Assembly: GCA_944389025.1 (NCBI GenBank)
Contig: CALXKU010000005.1
Span: 1 to 64,000, forward strand
Reading direction: 5' to 3'
From: an uncultured Spirochaetaceae bacterium
Lineage (GTDB): Bacteria > Spirochaetota > Spirochaetia > Sphaerochaetales > Sphaerochaetaceae
DNA: 64,000 bases
Shown here piece by piece: positions 8,928 through 17,581 of the stretch. Every line of letters begins with the position of its first letter. The first letter of the stretch is position 1. The position numbers were made by a program, and so were the translations under genes. The notes under the pieces were generated by a model. The model did not search any database and was not told the origin of the DNA. It saw only the letters and a list, made by a program, of their open reading frames with translations.

Positions 8928-9719
8928 CTACCTCTTCACGATGCACTTCTTAGGACAGATCTCCGCGGCTTTGGCGGCAGAGCTCTGATCCAGCGCATAA
9001 TTATTGCTTGAAAGGAAATTATCCACTTTGAACGGAGAATTTTCAACCTTTAATTCGCACATTTTGCATCCGATGCACCCTTTCTGACAGTAAGTGCGCA
9101 CCTTCGCTCCGCTCTCGTGGTTGTTACATGCGACGATATACTCTGCACTATAAGGTACCATTTTGATGACCCCGTTAGGACATACCTTGGTGCACTTCTT
9201 GCATCCTATGCACCTTTCTTTATCGACAACGAGGTTGCCAGACTCATTGCGGCTTATCGCACCAACAGGACAGACCTCCATGCAGGATCCAAGATGCAGA
9301 CAGCCTTCCTTACAGCCGTTGGGACCGCCATGAAGAAGGGCGGCGGCATTGCAGTCGCTCATTCCCTTATATTCAAACTCAGTGATGGTATCATCCTTTC
9401 CGCCTTGGCAGAATACGAAAGCGACCTCCCTCTCCTTTACTTCGACCTTTATTCCGAGGATCTCCCCCATCCGTCTTGCGAGCTCCGCTCCTCCAGGGCT
9501 GCAGAGCCCAGGCTCAGCCTCCCCCTTGTAAACAGCCTCGGCATATGCCGAACACCCGGCAAAGCCGCATCCGCCACAGTTCGCACCGGGCATGGCCGCT
9601 TCAAGCTCCTCAAGCTTCTCATCCTTCTCAACCTTAAGCTTACCTTCCGCGAACTGCAGTCCCACACCAAGCACAAGGCCAAGGACCGCAATCACGATGA
9701 ATGCCAGAAATATTGCCAT
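8928..9719 (-). CDS. rnfB: Rnf complex subunit RnfB, iron-sulfur protein
   Basis: RnfB is the ferredoxin-like entry module of the Rnf complex, which couples ferredoxin:NAD+ electron transfer to ion pumping. The 263-residue protein has an N-terminal membrane anchor, the 4Fe-4S motif with NCGGCGFAGC and a fourth Cys downstream (about 47-73), then ferredoxin-type clusters (CMEVCP, CIGCKKCTKVCP) and a further C-terminal Cys set (CIGCKMC, CPKKC). Strong GGAGGGAG precedes the ATG. It is the last rnf gene, 10 nt after rnfA. Confidence 0.96.
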   Translation of the reverse strand: MAIFLAFIVIAVLGLVLGVGLQFAEGKLKVEKDEKLEELEAAMPGANCGGCGFAGCSAYAEAVYKGEAEPGLCSPGGAELARRMGEILGIKVEVKEREVAFVFCQGGKDDTITEFEYKGMSDCNAAALLHGGPNGCKEGCLHLGSCMEVCPVGAISRNESGNLVVDKERCIGCKKCTKVCPNGVIKMVPYSAEYIVACNNHESGAKVRTYCQKGCIGCKMCELKVENSPFKVDNFLSSNNYALDQSSAAKAAEICPKKCIVKR

Positions 9720-9729
9720 CTCTCCCTCC

Positions 9730-10323
9730 TTAACCCAGATGCAGATTGGTTATCAGGCTGCTATCGAATCCCATGAAGGCAAGCGCCATAAGGCTTGCAG
9801 ATATGAATGCGATAGGAACACCCCTGAACACCTTTCTCACAGGTGTCATCTCAAGTTTCTCCCTGATGTTACTCATCAGGATGATTGCCAGCGTAAAGCC
9901 AAGACCGGCCGCGATTCCAGCCGTGAATGACTCAAGCAGGTTGTACCCCTCATCGATATTGATGATTGCGATACCCAAAACAGCACAGTTCGTCGTTATG
10001 AGAGGAAGATAGATGCCAAGTGCCTGATAAAGAGCGGGGCTCATCTTCTTGATCACCATCTCGACAAGCTGTACGAGAGCCGCAATCACAAGAATGAATG
10101 CAATGGTCCTGAGATACTCGAGTGCAAACGGAACAAGCAGGAAAGTGTGAACGGCATAACAGACGACGGATGCGATTCCCGTAACAAATGTTACTGCGAT
10201 TCCCATTCCGATCGCACTCTCACTGTTCTTGCTGACTCCGATGAACGGACAGAGACCCATGAACTGCACAAGAATGAAGTTCTGGATGAATATATATGTG
10301 ATTAGAATTCCGATATAGCTCAT
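9730..10323 (-). CDS. rnfA: Rnf complex subunit RnfA, membrane protein
   Basis: A 197-residue integral membrane protein with six predicted helices, one of the two homologous ion-translocating cores (RnfA/RnfE, like NqrE/NqrD). The NFILVQFMGLCPFIG and TTNCAVLG motifs are hallmarks of the family; the cysteines in them hold the intramembrane iron-sulfur centre shared with RnfE. It overlaps rnfE by 4 nt. Confidence 0.96.
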   Translation of the reverse strand: MSYIGILITYIFIQNFILVQFMGLCPFIGVSKNSESAIGMGIAVTFVTGIASVVCYAVHTFLLVPFALEYLRTIAFILVIAALVQLVEMVIKKMSPALYQALGIYLPLITTNCAVLGIAIINIDEGYNLLESFTAGIAAGLGFTLAIILMSNIREKLEMTPVRKVFRGVPIAFISASLMALAFMGFDSSLITNLHLG

Positions 10324-10946
10324 TTCTTCCCCCTAGAACTCTTCCACTGGAAGAACGCCTTAAGATAACCCATCACAAGAAGGGCTCCGCTGGCAAGCGT
10401 CAGAACACCTATAGGAGATTCGCTGAGTCCAGGAATCTCTATTACGCCATCAAAACCACCGACTGCGAAAAGGGTGATCGTTCCGCTTCCGAATACCTCT
10501 CTGATGAGAGATATCAAAGTCAGCGACATCGTGAATCCTATTCCCATTCCAATCCCATCAAGAGCGCTGTCAAGCACGGTGTTCTTGTTTGCGAACGCCT
10601 CCGCCCTTCCAAGGATTATGCAGTTTACAACAATCAGCGGAAGATACACACCGAGAGCCGCATAAACGGATGGCACATAAGCGTGCAGAACCATCTCAAC
10701 AATCGTGACGAATGATGCAATGATTACGATGTAAGACGGGATTCTGATCGTATCAGGAATGATCTTTCTCAATGCGGAAATCGCCATATTGGAGAAAGTC
10801 AGGACGAAGATTACGCTTAACCCCATTCCAAGAGCGTTTGACACCTGTGTCGAAACACCTAAAGTTGGACACATTCCAAGCATTATTATGAAAGTCGGGT
10901 TCTCTTTGAAGAGCCCCTTTGTCAGTTCCTTCATATGAGCACTCAT
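10320..10946 (-). CDS. rnfE: Rnf complex subunit RnfE, membrane protein
   Basis: A 208-residue, six-helix membrane subunit homologous to RnfA with inverted topology. It has the paired family motifs MLGMCPTLGVS near the N-terminus and VNCIILGRAEAFA in the middle, including the cysteines of the intramembrane cluster. It is coupled by 4-nt overlaps to rnfG upstream and rnfA downstream. Confidence 0.96.
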   Translation of the reverse strand: MSAHMKELTKGLFKENPTFIIMLGMCPTLGVSTQVSNALGMGLSVIFVLTFSNMAISALRKIIPDTIRIPSYIVIIASFVTIVEMVLHAYVPSVYAALGVYLPLIVVNCIILGRAEAFANKNTVLDSALDGIGMGIGFTMSLTLISLIREVFGSGTITLFAVGGFDGVIEIPGLSESPIGVLTLASGALLVMGYLKAFFQWKSSRGKK

Positions 10947-11497
10947 ACCGCACCTCCAAGGCTCTTTGCGAGAGCACTACCGTTTCTTAGCGCTTCTGCT
11001 ACCCCGCTGAACGTAACGGTCGCACCGCTAACCGCATCAGCATATTCCGCAGGAAGATCTGCAGAGGAAGACGGGAGAGGAGCATCTGATCCAAGACCTG
11101 TGAACATCTGCATGTACCCGGGATCCTCCGCCCTCTTTCCTAGCCCCGGGGTCTCACTGTTAGTCGTCAGCTGGGCACTTATGAGCTCACCATCGCTGTA
11201 ATACGATGCGATAATCGTCATCGCACCACCATAGCCCGTAGCATTGAGTTCAAATACATAGCCAACAACATTTCCCTTGTCCAGGATGGTATAAGCGACA
11301 TTCGCATCAGGAGTGTCGATCGCAACCTCATCTCCGACGGAGTACTCACCAGCGGCAACCGCTAATGCTTCTTCCCTCTCCCTGATAAGATTCTCCTCGA
11401 TCACGGGGGCAGTAACACTGTTAACAACACCGCAGAGTCCCGCGGAGACGGCACAGATTAAAAAGAGGATTATGCCTGTTCTCAAGATCTCTTTCAT
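10943..11497 (-). CDS. rnfG: Rnf complex subunit RnfG, covalent flavoprotein
   Basis: A 184-residue protein with one N-terminal membrane helix and an FMN-binding domain facing outside. The flavinylation motif SGATVT (about residues 157-162) supplies the Thr that carries FMN by a phosphoester bond, placed there by ApbE; no apbE lies in this window. TPGLGKR and similar segments are usual for the family. It is coupled by 4-nt overlaps to rnfD and rnfE. Confidence 0.95.
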   Translation of the reverse strand: MKEILRTGIILFLICAVSAGLCGVVNSVTAPVIEENLIREREEALAVAAGEYSVGDEVAIDTPDANVAYTILDKGNVVGYVFELNATGYGGAMTIIASYYSDGELISAQLTTNSETPGLGKRAEDPGYMQMFTGLGSDAPLPSSSADLPAEYADAVSGATVTFSGVAEALRNGSALAKSLGGAV

Positions 11498-12567
11498 GCC
11501 TTCTCCTCCTTCTTTTTCTTCTCCGGCTTAACATAGCCGAACTTCTTCGGTCTGATGTAGCGGTCTATCGTAGGTGTTACGATGTTCATTAAAAGGATTG
11601 CGATTGAGACTCCCTCTGGAAGAGAGGCGAAATATCTGATAAGGAACGTGAAGAATCCGCACCCTACTGCATAAATCACCTGCCCTTTCCTGCTTGTAGG
11701 ACTTGTAACCCAATCAGTTGCCATGAAGAATGCTCCGAGGAAGAGTCCACCCGACAAAAGGGGAAGAATCACCTCGCCACCAAATAGCCCTACCCCTCGC
11801 GGAAGGCCACCGAAAATCCAGCTGAGAACAGCAAAAGAGCCTAGGTAAATCACAGGAATATGCCATGTGATGATTCTCTTTGCGATGAGGAATATGCCAC
11901 CGACAAGCAGAAGCAGGGCACTCACTTCTCCGATACAGCCGGCTTTATTACCAATGAACGCATCCACGATATAACCGCTGATTCCTGTCGAGTTCTCGAT
12001 ATCCGAGGCAAAAGTACTCATCGCCATGGATGCAGAGGAAAGAATCTCGGCATTACTGCCACTTGCACCTGCTGAAACCGCGGTCTTTATGGATGAGAGT
12101 ATCGTTGCACTTGAAAGGGCATCAACAGAACTCTGGAGGAAACGGGGAGTGACGAATGAACTCATAGCACTTGAGAAGCTGAAGAATACGAAGACCCTTC
12201 CAGCAAGAGCAGGGTTCATCCAGTTGCAACCAAGCCCTCCGAACGTCCACTTGACAACGACGATTGCGAAAACAGACGCAAGAACCGGGATATAAAGCGG
12301 AATTGACGGGCTCATATTCATACCTATGAGCAGTCCCGTCACGACAGCGGAGAAATCACGGATCGTATCCTCCTTGCTGATACGTGAGAAAATGTATTCG
12401 ACAATCACCGAGGATGCAACAGAGACCAAAAGCACCAGTAGGGCTCTCAGGCCGAATGCGGCAACGCCCCAGATGGCAGATGGCAAGAGGGCGATTGCGA
12501 CATACAGCATCGCCTTATCCGTTGACAACGGTGAATGCACATGCGGACTTACAGATACGCTTTTCAT
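11494..12567 (-). CDS. rnfD: Rnf complex subunit RnfD, membrane flavoprotein
   Basis: A 357-residue, roughly nine-helix membrane subunit (RnfD/NqrB family). It contains the family signature WMNPALAGRVF and an SSAT motif (about residues 150-155) that matches the covalent FMN attachment site. The C-terminus is a Lys/Glu-rich tail (KPEKKKKEEKA). It overlaps rnfC and rnfG by 4 nt each. Confidence 0.95.
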   Translation of the reverse strand: MKSVSVSPHVHSPLSTDKAMLYVAIALLPSAIWGVAAFGLRALLVLLVSVASSVIVEYIFSRISKEDTIRDFSAVVTGLLIGMNMSPSIPLYIPVLASVFAIVVVKWTFGGLGCNWMNPALAGRVFVFFSFSSAMSSFVTPRFLQSSVDALSSATILSSIKTAVSAGASGSNAEILSSASMAMSTFASDIENSTGISGYIVDAFIGNKAGCIGEVSALLLLVGGIFLIAKRIITWHIPVIYLGSFAVLSWIFGGLPRGVGLFGGEVILPLLSGGLFLGAFFMATDWVTSPTSRKGQVIYAVGCGFFTFLIRYFASLPEGVSIAILLMNIVTPTIDRYIRPKKFGYVKPEKKKKEEKA

Positions 12568-13877
12568 TTCGCCTTCCTCCCCAGTTTCTTACCCAGCTTG
12601 AAGCCCTGGACGAGAGGGATATGGGAAGGGCATGAGAATGCGCAGCATCCGCACTCCTTGCAATCCATCAGACCATAATCCATTGCCGCCTGGTAATTTC
12701 CATATTTGATATTCCTGAACATCTTGTTAGGCATGAGCCCCATGGGGCAGTGTTCGACACACTTTCCACAGGAAACACATGGCATCGTGTCCTTTGTGAT
12801 CATCACAGGAAGAGCAAGAAGACCTCCTGTCCCCTTGGTAATCGGGGTATCTTCGAGAGCGAATGCGAAACCCATCATGGGACCGCCTGAGATCAGCTTG
12901 TTGATGTCATCCTTGAGTCCTCCAGAAAAAGCGTAGAGATCTGAGGCTTTCGCCCCGATTGGAGCAATAACGTTTTTCGGCTCATTAACCGACTCTCCCG
13001 TTACGGATACGACCCTCTCAATCAAAGGCTTATGATGGACAATGGCCTCATATACGGCATAGCATGTGCTGATATTGGCAACCACGGCACCGATATCCAG
13101 AGGCAGCTTTCCAGATGGAACCTCTCGCCCAATTGTCGCCTTGAGAAGCTGCTTCTCATCACCCTGAGGGTATTTGACCTTGAGTGCGACCACCTCAATC
13201 GGATAATGAAGAGCGCTGATCCTCTCTTCAAGAACCCTTATGGCATCCATTTTGTTCATCTCAACTCCGATCATTATCTTCTCAGGGCTTACGATTCTAG
13301 AGATGATCATTATCCCCTCGAGCACCTTGTCCGTGCGCTCAAGCATCGTCCTGTAATCGGATGTGAGATAAGGCTCGCACTCCACCCCGTTCACGACAAG
13401 GGCATCAACCTTCTTACCCTTTGGAATGGAGAATTTCACATGTGCTGGGAATGTCGCACCACCCATACCCACGATTCCCATCTCCTTGACAGAGGCAAGC
13501 AAATCCTCAGCAGAAAGGGAGCTGTAATCGTATACGGCATCGAACATGCCGTCATCCTGCTTCTCATCAACCTTTATCACAAGGCAGTCGGCAACAGCGC
13601 CATTAGCAAGGCGTACTTTCCTTACATCGCTCACCGTCCCATCCACAGGAGAGTGGACATTGGCGGAGATGAATGAGGATGCCTCTCCTACCAGCTCTCC
13701 CCTTCTCACGCTGTCTCCCTTTTTTTTCAAAGGGGTTGCCGGTGCGCCTAAATGTTGTGACATGGATAAAAGCAGTTCTCCGGGAAGGGGCAGTTTCTCA
13801 ATAGGTGAATCCTTGGATAGCTCCTTCCTGTCAAGAGGATGTACTCCACCCCTCCTGAACGTGGAAATTCGGCTCAT
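12564..13877 (-). CDS. rnfC: Rnf complex subunit RnfC, NADH-side iron-sulfur protein
   Basis: RnfC carries the NAD(H)- and FMN-binding site of the Rnf complex. The 437-residue protein has the N-terminal biotinyl-lipoyl-like/NQR domain, the Nuo51-like FMN-binding region (GMGGATFPAHVK, NGVECEPYLTSD) and two C-terminal 4Fe-4S motifs, CVSCGKCVEHCP and CKECGCCAFSCP. It is the first gene of the superoperon. AGGAG stands 5 nt before the ATG and a promoter lies at 13911-13939. Confidence 0.96.
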   Translation of the reverse strand: MSRISTFRRGGVHPLDRKELSKDSPIEKLPLPGELLLSMSQHLGAPATPLKKKGDSVRRGELVGEASSFISANVHSPVDGTVSDVRKVRLANGAVADCLVIKVDEKQDDGMFDAVYDYSSLSAEDLLASVKEMGIVGMGGATFPAHVKFSIPKGKKVDALVVNGVECEPYLTSDYRTMLERTDKVLEGIMIISRIVSPEKIMIGVEMNKMDAIRVLEERISALHYPIEVVALKVKYPQGDEKQLLKATIGREVPSGKLPLDIGAVVANISTCYAVYEAIVHHKPLIERVVSVTGESVNEPKNVIAPIGAKASDLYAFSGGLKDDINKLISGGPMMGFAFALEDTPITKGTGGLLALPVMITKDTMPCVSCGKCVEHCPMGLMPNKMFRNIKYGNYQAAMDYGLMDCKECGCCAFSCPSHIPLVQGFKLGKKLGRKAK

Positions 13878-13910
13878 ATTTACTCCTTTGTAGCATTGAT
13901 TAGATGATTT

Positions 13911-13939
13911 ATTTTAAGACAAACTTCTCCGATATGCAA
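13911..13939 (-). promoter_or_regulatory. Promoter of the rnf superoperon
   Basis: On the minus strand TTGCAT (13939-13934), a 17-nt spacer and TAAAAT (13916-13911) form a good sigma70-type promoter. About 25 nt of leader with an AGGAG ribosome-binding site precede rnfC. No other convincing promoter is seen in the closely packed genes down to 190. Confidence 0.7.
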
Positions 13940-14039
13940 ATTTAAAACTGCCTAAAAATGTTGAAATCATCCCAGAAACGCCATTTATCAGGATAAGCTA
14001 AAAATATATCGATAATTCGTTATCTTTTCTTTCAATCGT

Positions 14040-14069
14040 TTGACGTGCAGAGGCGTGTCGAATTATTAT
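14040..14069 (+). promoter_or_regulatory. Promoter with -10 box 7 nt before the start codon
   Basis: TTGACG (14040-14045), an 18-nt spacer and TATTAT (14064-14069) stand directly before the ATG at 14077. The expected transcription start falls on or next to that ATG, implying a leaderless mRNA. A second overlapping -10 (TATAAT, 14067-14072) has a poorer 21-nt spacing. Confidence 0.55.
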
Positions 14070-14076
14070 AATGCTT

Positions 14077-14931
14077 ATGAATCGATTCTTCAAATTCGCG
14101 TTCAGCAAGCTCAACGGCGTTAAGGTCTATGCCTTGGTAGGAAGGTCGGGAACGGGAAAGAGCTATCATAGCAAGCTGGTCGCGGCAAAGTACAGGATTG
14201 ACCTGATAATAGACGATGGCCTCCTAATAAGGGGGGATAAGATAGTAGCGGGACACTCAGCAAAAAGGGATCCCAATTTCATAAGCGCGGTACGTACGGC
14301 AGTATTCGATGACGATGAACACCGTGACCAGGTAATGAATGCACTGCAGAAGGAGAAGTACAAGAAGATCCTGATCATCGGCACCAGCGAGAAGATGATC
14401 GGAAAGATTACAAAGCGCCTCGAGCTTCCTCCTGCTGAGAAGATAATCCATATCGAGGACATTGCAAGCCCTGAGGAGATAGAGACCGCGATGAGAATCC
14501 GCTTCACCGAGGGCAAGCATGTGATTCCCGTACCAAGCATAGAGATAACCAGAAGCTATCCGCAGATAGTCTATGATTCAATGAAGATTCTCAAGAAGAA
14601 CAGTCCTCCAGGAAAGAAGCAGAGCTATGAGAAGACGATAGTGCGCCCGGAGTTCTCCCGCCCGGATAAGGAGGAGATATCCGAAGAGGCGATCACCCAG
14701 ATGGTAAAGCATTCGATCGGTGATTATGATCCTGTGATAAAAGTGAAGAAGGCAAGAGGGGTCAAGAACTCAGACTCCACCTACTCCATCTATGTGACAC
14801 TCCAGCTTCCCGTAAGGCACTACATGAGCACAACCATTTCCGACCTTCAGGAATACATAACGGAGTGCCTTGAGAAATACGGCGGAATACTGCTTAAAAA
14901 CGTAACGATAGAAATAGAAGAATGGGGTTAG
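14077..14931 (+). CDS. P-loop NTPase with Asp23/Gls24-like C-terminal region
   Basis: This 284-residue protein has a Walker A motif GRSGTGKS (about 22-29), then an NTPase-like part with a DDGLLI segment and an IIGTS strand, a Ser/Pro/Lys-rich linker (about 175-200) and a C-terminal domain of about 80 residues. That domain (IYVTLQLPVRHYMS, then VTIEIEEW) resembles Asp23/Gls24 (YloU-type) proteins. The combination occurs in clostridia and spirochaetes, but its function is not established to my knowledge. The ATG at 14077 is preferred over 14071, which overlaps the -10 region; neither has a Shine-Dalgarno. The gene converges on pcnB with a 4-nt overlap. Confidence 0.75.
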   Translation: MNRFFKFAFSKLNGVKVYALVGRSGTGKSYHSKLVAAKYRIDLIIDDGLLIRGDKIVAGHSAKRDPNFISAVRTAVFDDDEHRDQVMNALQKEKYKKILIIGTSEKMIGKITKRLELPPAEKIIHIEDIASPEEIETAMRIRFTEGKHVIPVPSIEITRSYPQIVYDSMKILKKNSPPGKKQSYEKTIVRPEFSRPDKEEISEEAITQMVKHSIGDYDPVIKVKKARGVKNSDSTYSIYVTLQLPVRHYMSTTISDLQEYITECLEKYGGILLKNVTIEIEEWG

Positions 14932-16178
14932 AGATCGTGGCTCTCTGCCAGTGAAGCAGCTGCCGGGATATCATCTTCGTAATCCTTTGGCCCCTGTACG
15001 ATCTTCTTAGCCTTTCTGGGCTTTCTCGGCTTCTTAGGCTTTGAGAGCTCTTCAGGCGCAGCATTTTTTCTTCCCATGCTTTTTCCCGGTTTCTTTCCTT
15101 GGATTGACGCGGCGGCAGCTTTGACCTTCGCCTTGCTCTTGAAGCCCATCTCCTCAAGAATTATGTCAGCGGACTTCTCAACCTCGTAGTTAGGAGGTGT
15201 CATCGGGGAGATGAAGACCTTTATCTGTCTGAACACCTCCCTTCTTCTCTCCTCATGACTCATCGCCTCAGCGTTATCCAGAATTATAAGAGGGCGCAGG
15301 AAGCGTGCGAATATAACTGCCCGGTCAATGTTACCCCCGCTTTTCTTTTCCTCCCTGACATACTCATCCATGCTCTCAAGAGAGGCGCGTATCTCGGGAT
15401 AGTCTATGTAAACGCTCAGGGAAGGCAGGACATACGGCAGGAGCTTATAGCGGTCCATCTCAGTGAAAATTCCTTTTGCTTCTCCGCTTGTGAGGATCTT
15501 ACCTACCTCCTCCGTGAGCCTTGAATTTGAAACAAGAGAAAGATTTGACGCGTTCCGCTTTATGGCACGTCTGACATTCCACATGAGATCAAAGCCTGTT
15601 GTTACATGGTATTTTATCGCACGTATCATGCGCACGGGATCCTCGGAGAACGAGTATGAGAGTGGAATCAGACTTCTTATCCTCTTTTTCTTGAAATCCT
15701 CCATCGCACCATTGAAATCAAGAAGCTGTCCGTTCTGAGGGTTGTAGTAGAGGCTGTTGATTGCAAAATCACGTCTTCTGGCATCCTGTTCTATCGTACC
15801 GAAAATGTTGTTGTTCCCCTCTTCAAAGTTCTCCTCATCGCTTCTGAATGTCGTAACTTCGATGATTTTATCATGGTTGAAATAAAGGTGGACGATCCGG
15901 AAACGCCGCCCGATGATTCTCGCATTCCAGAACAGTTTCTGCACCTGACGGGGAGAGAGGGATGTAGCAATATCGAAATCCTTCGGCTTGCGCCCAAGGA
16001 GCATGTCCCTGATAGCTCCTCCGACTATATATGCCTCTGCACCCTGAGCCTGGATTTTCCTTATAGCCCAGAGCGCATCCTTGTCTATCTGACTGTTTCT
16101 TACGGTGTGCTCCCTGGATGAATATATTCTTGCAACGACGACTTCCTTACCGCCGACTGTCTTATATCGAGTAAACAT
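14928..16178 (-). CDS. pcnB: Poly(A) polymerase / tRNA nucleotidyltransferase family protein PcnB
   Basis: A class II nucleotidyltransferase. It has the PcnB-type N-terminus (RNSQIDKDAL), the fold motif VGGAIRDMLLGR and catalytic DFDIAT, RRDFAINSLYY, then RNA-binding regions and a strongly basic tail (KPRKPRKAKK) typical of poly(A) polymerase I rather than CCA enzymes. A second family member without the tail lies at 57318-58670 and has an HD domain, so the tasks are probably split. A longer frame reaches a TTG at 16214, but that TTG is the -35 box; the ATG at 16178 lies 7 nt after the -10 and is preferred. Confidence 0.88.
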   Translation of the reverse strand: MFTRYKTVGGKEVVVARIYSSREHTVRNSQIDKDALWAIRKIQAQGAEAYIVGGAIRDMLLGRKPKDFDIATSLSPRQVQKLFWNARIIGRRFRIVHLYFNHDKIIEVTTFRSDEENFEEGNNNIFGTIEQDARRRDFAINSLYYNPQNGQLLDFNGAMEDFKKKRIRSLIPLSYSFSEDPVRMIRAIKYHVTTGFDLMWNVRRAIKRNASNLSLVSNSRLTEEVGKILTSGEAKGIFTEMDRYKLLPYVLPSLSVYIDYPEIRASLESMDEYVREEKKSGGNIDRAVIFARFLRPLIILDNAEAMSHEERRREVFRQIKVFISPMTPPNYEVEKSADIILEEMGFKSKAKVKAAAASIQGKKPGKSMGRKNAAPEELSKPKKPRKPRKAKKIVQGPKDYEDDIPAAASLAESHDL

Positions 16179-16185
16179 CATTACC

Positions 16186-16214
16186 ATTTTATTTGATAGC
16201 TGTAAGCCTTTCAA
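16186..16214 (-). promoter_or_regulatory. pcnB promoter, leaderless arrangement
   Basis: TTGAAA (16214-16209), a 17-nt spacer and TAAAAT (16191-16186) lie 7 nt before the ATG at 16178. The predicted transcription start coincides with the start codon. It is divergent from the hisS promoter. Confidence 0.65.
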
Positions 16215-16252
16215 GATATCAGCAATGGCAGTTGAGCACGGATTCCATCGGC

Positions 16253-16281
16253 TTGCAAACCGCTGATTAAAAAGCTATCAT
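16253..16281 (+). promoter_or_regulatory. hisS promoter
   Basis: TTGCAA (16253-16258), a 17-nt spacer and TATCAT (16276-16281). The predicted start lies just before the GGAGG at 16288-16292, giving a leader of only about 10 nt that still contains a Shine-Dalgarno sequence. Confidence 0.65.
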
Positions 16282-16297
16282 CCTTATGGAGGACCAG

Positions 16298-17581
16298 ATG
16301 ATAGATCCAATCGTTTTAAAAGGCTTCCGAGACAGCCTGCCATCAGAAGAAATTCCAAAGAAAAACATAGAAAGAAAGCTTGAGAGCGTTTTCGAAGGCT
16401 TCGGATTCGTTCCAATAGATACACCCGTTCTGGAGTACGAGTCGGTACTGCTTGGAAAAGGTGGAGGGGAGACTGATAAGCAGATCTTCCATTTCGAAGA
16501 CAACGGAGGAAGGAAGGTTGCGATGCGCTTTGATCTCACAGTGCCGTTCGCACGCTTTCTCGCCCTGCACCACGACACGCTGCCCATACCGTTCAAAAGA
16601 TATCACATAGCAAAGGCATGGAGAGGAGAGAATCCTCAGAAAGGCAGGTACAGGGAGTTCATCCAGTGCGATTTCGATATCGTGGGAGTGGACAACGCGG
16701 AGGCGGATTTCGAGATACTCTCGCTCATGTACGCATCCTTCAGGGCCATGGGGATCCAGAATGTGTGCTTCCATGTCGCAAACCGTGCTATTTTCAATGA
16801 CTTCCTTGAGACAATAGATGTAAAGGATAAGAGCATCGAGATTCTCCGTGCCGTAGACAAGCTCAGGAAGATCGGAAAAGATGAGGTGAAAAGCATACTG
16901 CTCTCCCTCACAGGGGACGAGGAAAAGAGCGAGATGATAATCTCGTTCATAACAAGCGGGGATAAAAAGAACTTTCTGGAGACACTCGATTCGATTGTTT
17001 CCTTAATCGGACGAGAGACTGAGAATACTGAAAGGATGAGAAGAATACATTCGTATCTCAAAGCGGCAGCAATCGATTCCTTCTTCGTCTATGACCCGTC
17101 AATAACGAGAGGCCTTGATTACTATACGGGAATCGTATACGAGACATTCCTTACGGATTTTGAGGCTATCGGTTCCGTCTGCTCGGGAGGAAGGTATAAC
17201 AATCTCGCATCACTGTACACGAAAGAAAATCTTCCAGGAGTCGGAGCATCTATAGGCCTTGACAGACTGCTTGCAGCACTTAGCGAGCTTAAAAGTCCTC
17301 TTGTCAGCAATCAGAGTTCTGCCGACTGCGTGGTCCTATACAAAAGCGGTGAGGATGAGAAAGCTGTCATGACAGCGTTCTCTCTCAGAATGAAAGGGCT
17401 TAAGACAGATGTCTACCTGCTTCCTGAAAAGAAAGCGAAAGCTCAGTACGAATACGCGGAGAAACTCAAAATACCGTACGCTCTGAGTTTCAAAGATGGG
17501 TTATTTGTAGTCAAGAACCTTAAAACGAGACAAACGAGCGAGACCGACAGTTTGGAGAGGGTTATAGAACTTTGTCGATAG
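16298..17581 (+). CDS. hisS: Histidyl-tRNA synthetase
   Basis: HisRS charges tRNA-His. The 427-residue class II synthetase has motif 1, motif 2 (KRYHIAKAWRGENPQKGRYREFIQCD), here split as KRYHIAKAWRGE followed by GRYREFIQCD, the histidine motif RGLDYYTG and motif 3 GASIGLDRL, plus the anticodon-binding C-terminal domain. The ATG at 16298 is chosen over 16286 because GGAGG lies 5 nt before it and it leaves the canonical IDPIVLKGFRD N-terminus. It overlaps the helicase start by 10 nt, forming an operon. Confidence 0.95.
   Translation: MIDPIVLKGFRDSLPSEEIPKKNIERKLESVFEGFGFVPIDTPVLEYESVLLGKGGGETDKQIFHFEDNGGRKVAMRFDLTVPFARFLALHHDTLPIPFKRYHIAKAWRGENPQKGRYREFIQCDFDIVGVDNAEADFEILSLMYASFRAMGIQNVCFHVANRAIFNDFLETIDVKDKSIEILRAVDKLRKIGKDEVKSILLSLTGDEEKSEMIISFITSGDKKNFLETLDSIVSLIGRETENTERMRRIHSYLKAAAIDSFFVYDPSITRGLDYYTGIVYETFLTDFEAIGSVCSGGRYNNLASLYTKENLPGVGASIGLDRLLAALSELKSPLVSNQSSADCVVLYKSGEDEKAVMTAFSLRMKGLKTDVYLLPEKKAKAQYEYAEKLKIPYALSFKDGLFVVKNLKTRQTSETDSLERVIELCR

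Noticed and set aside
9117-9776. Long plus-strand frames opposite the rnf genes
   Set aside because: They are shadows of rnfB and its neighbours, which have clear family motifs on the minus strand.
16187-16214. Longer pcnB start at TTG 16214 or ATG 16187
   Set aside because: These codons lie inside the -35 and -10 boxes of the promoter, so they would not be in the mRNA.
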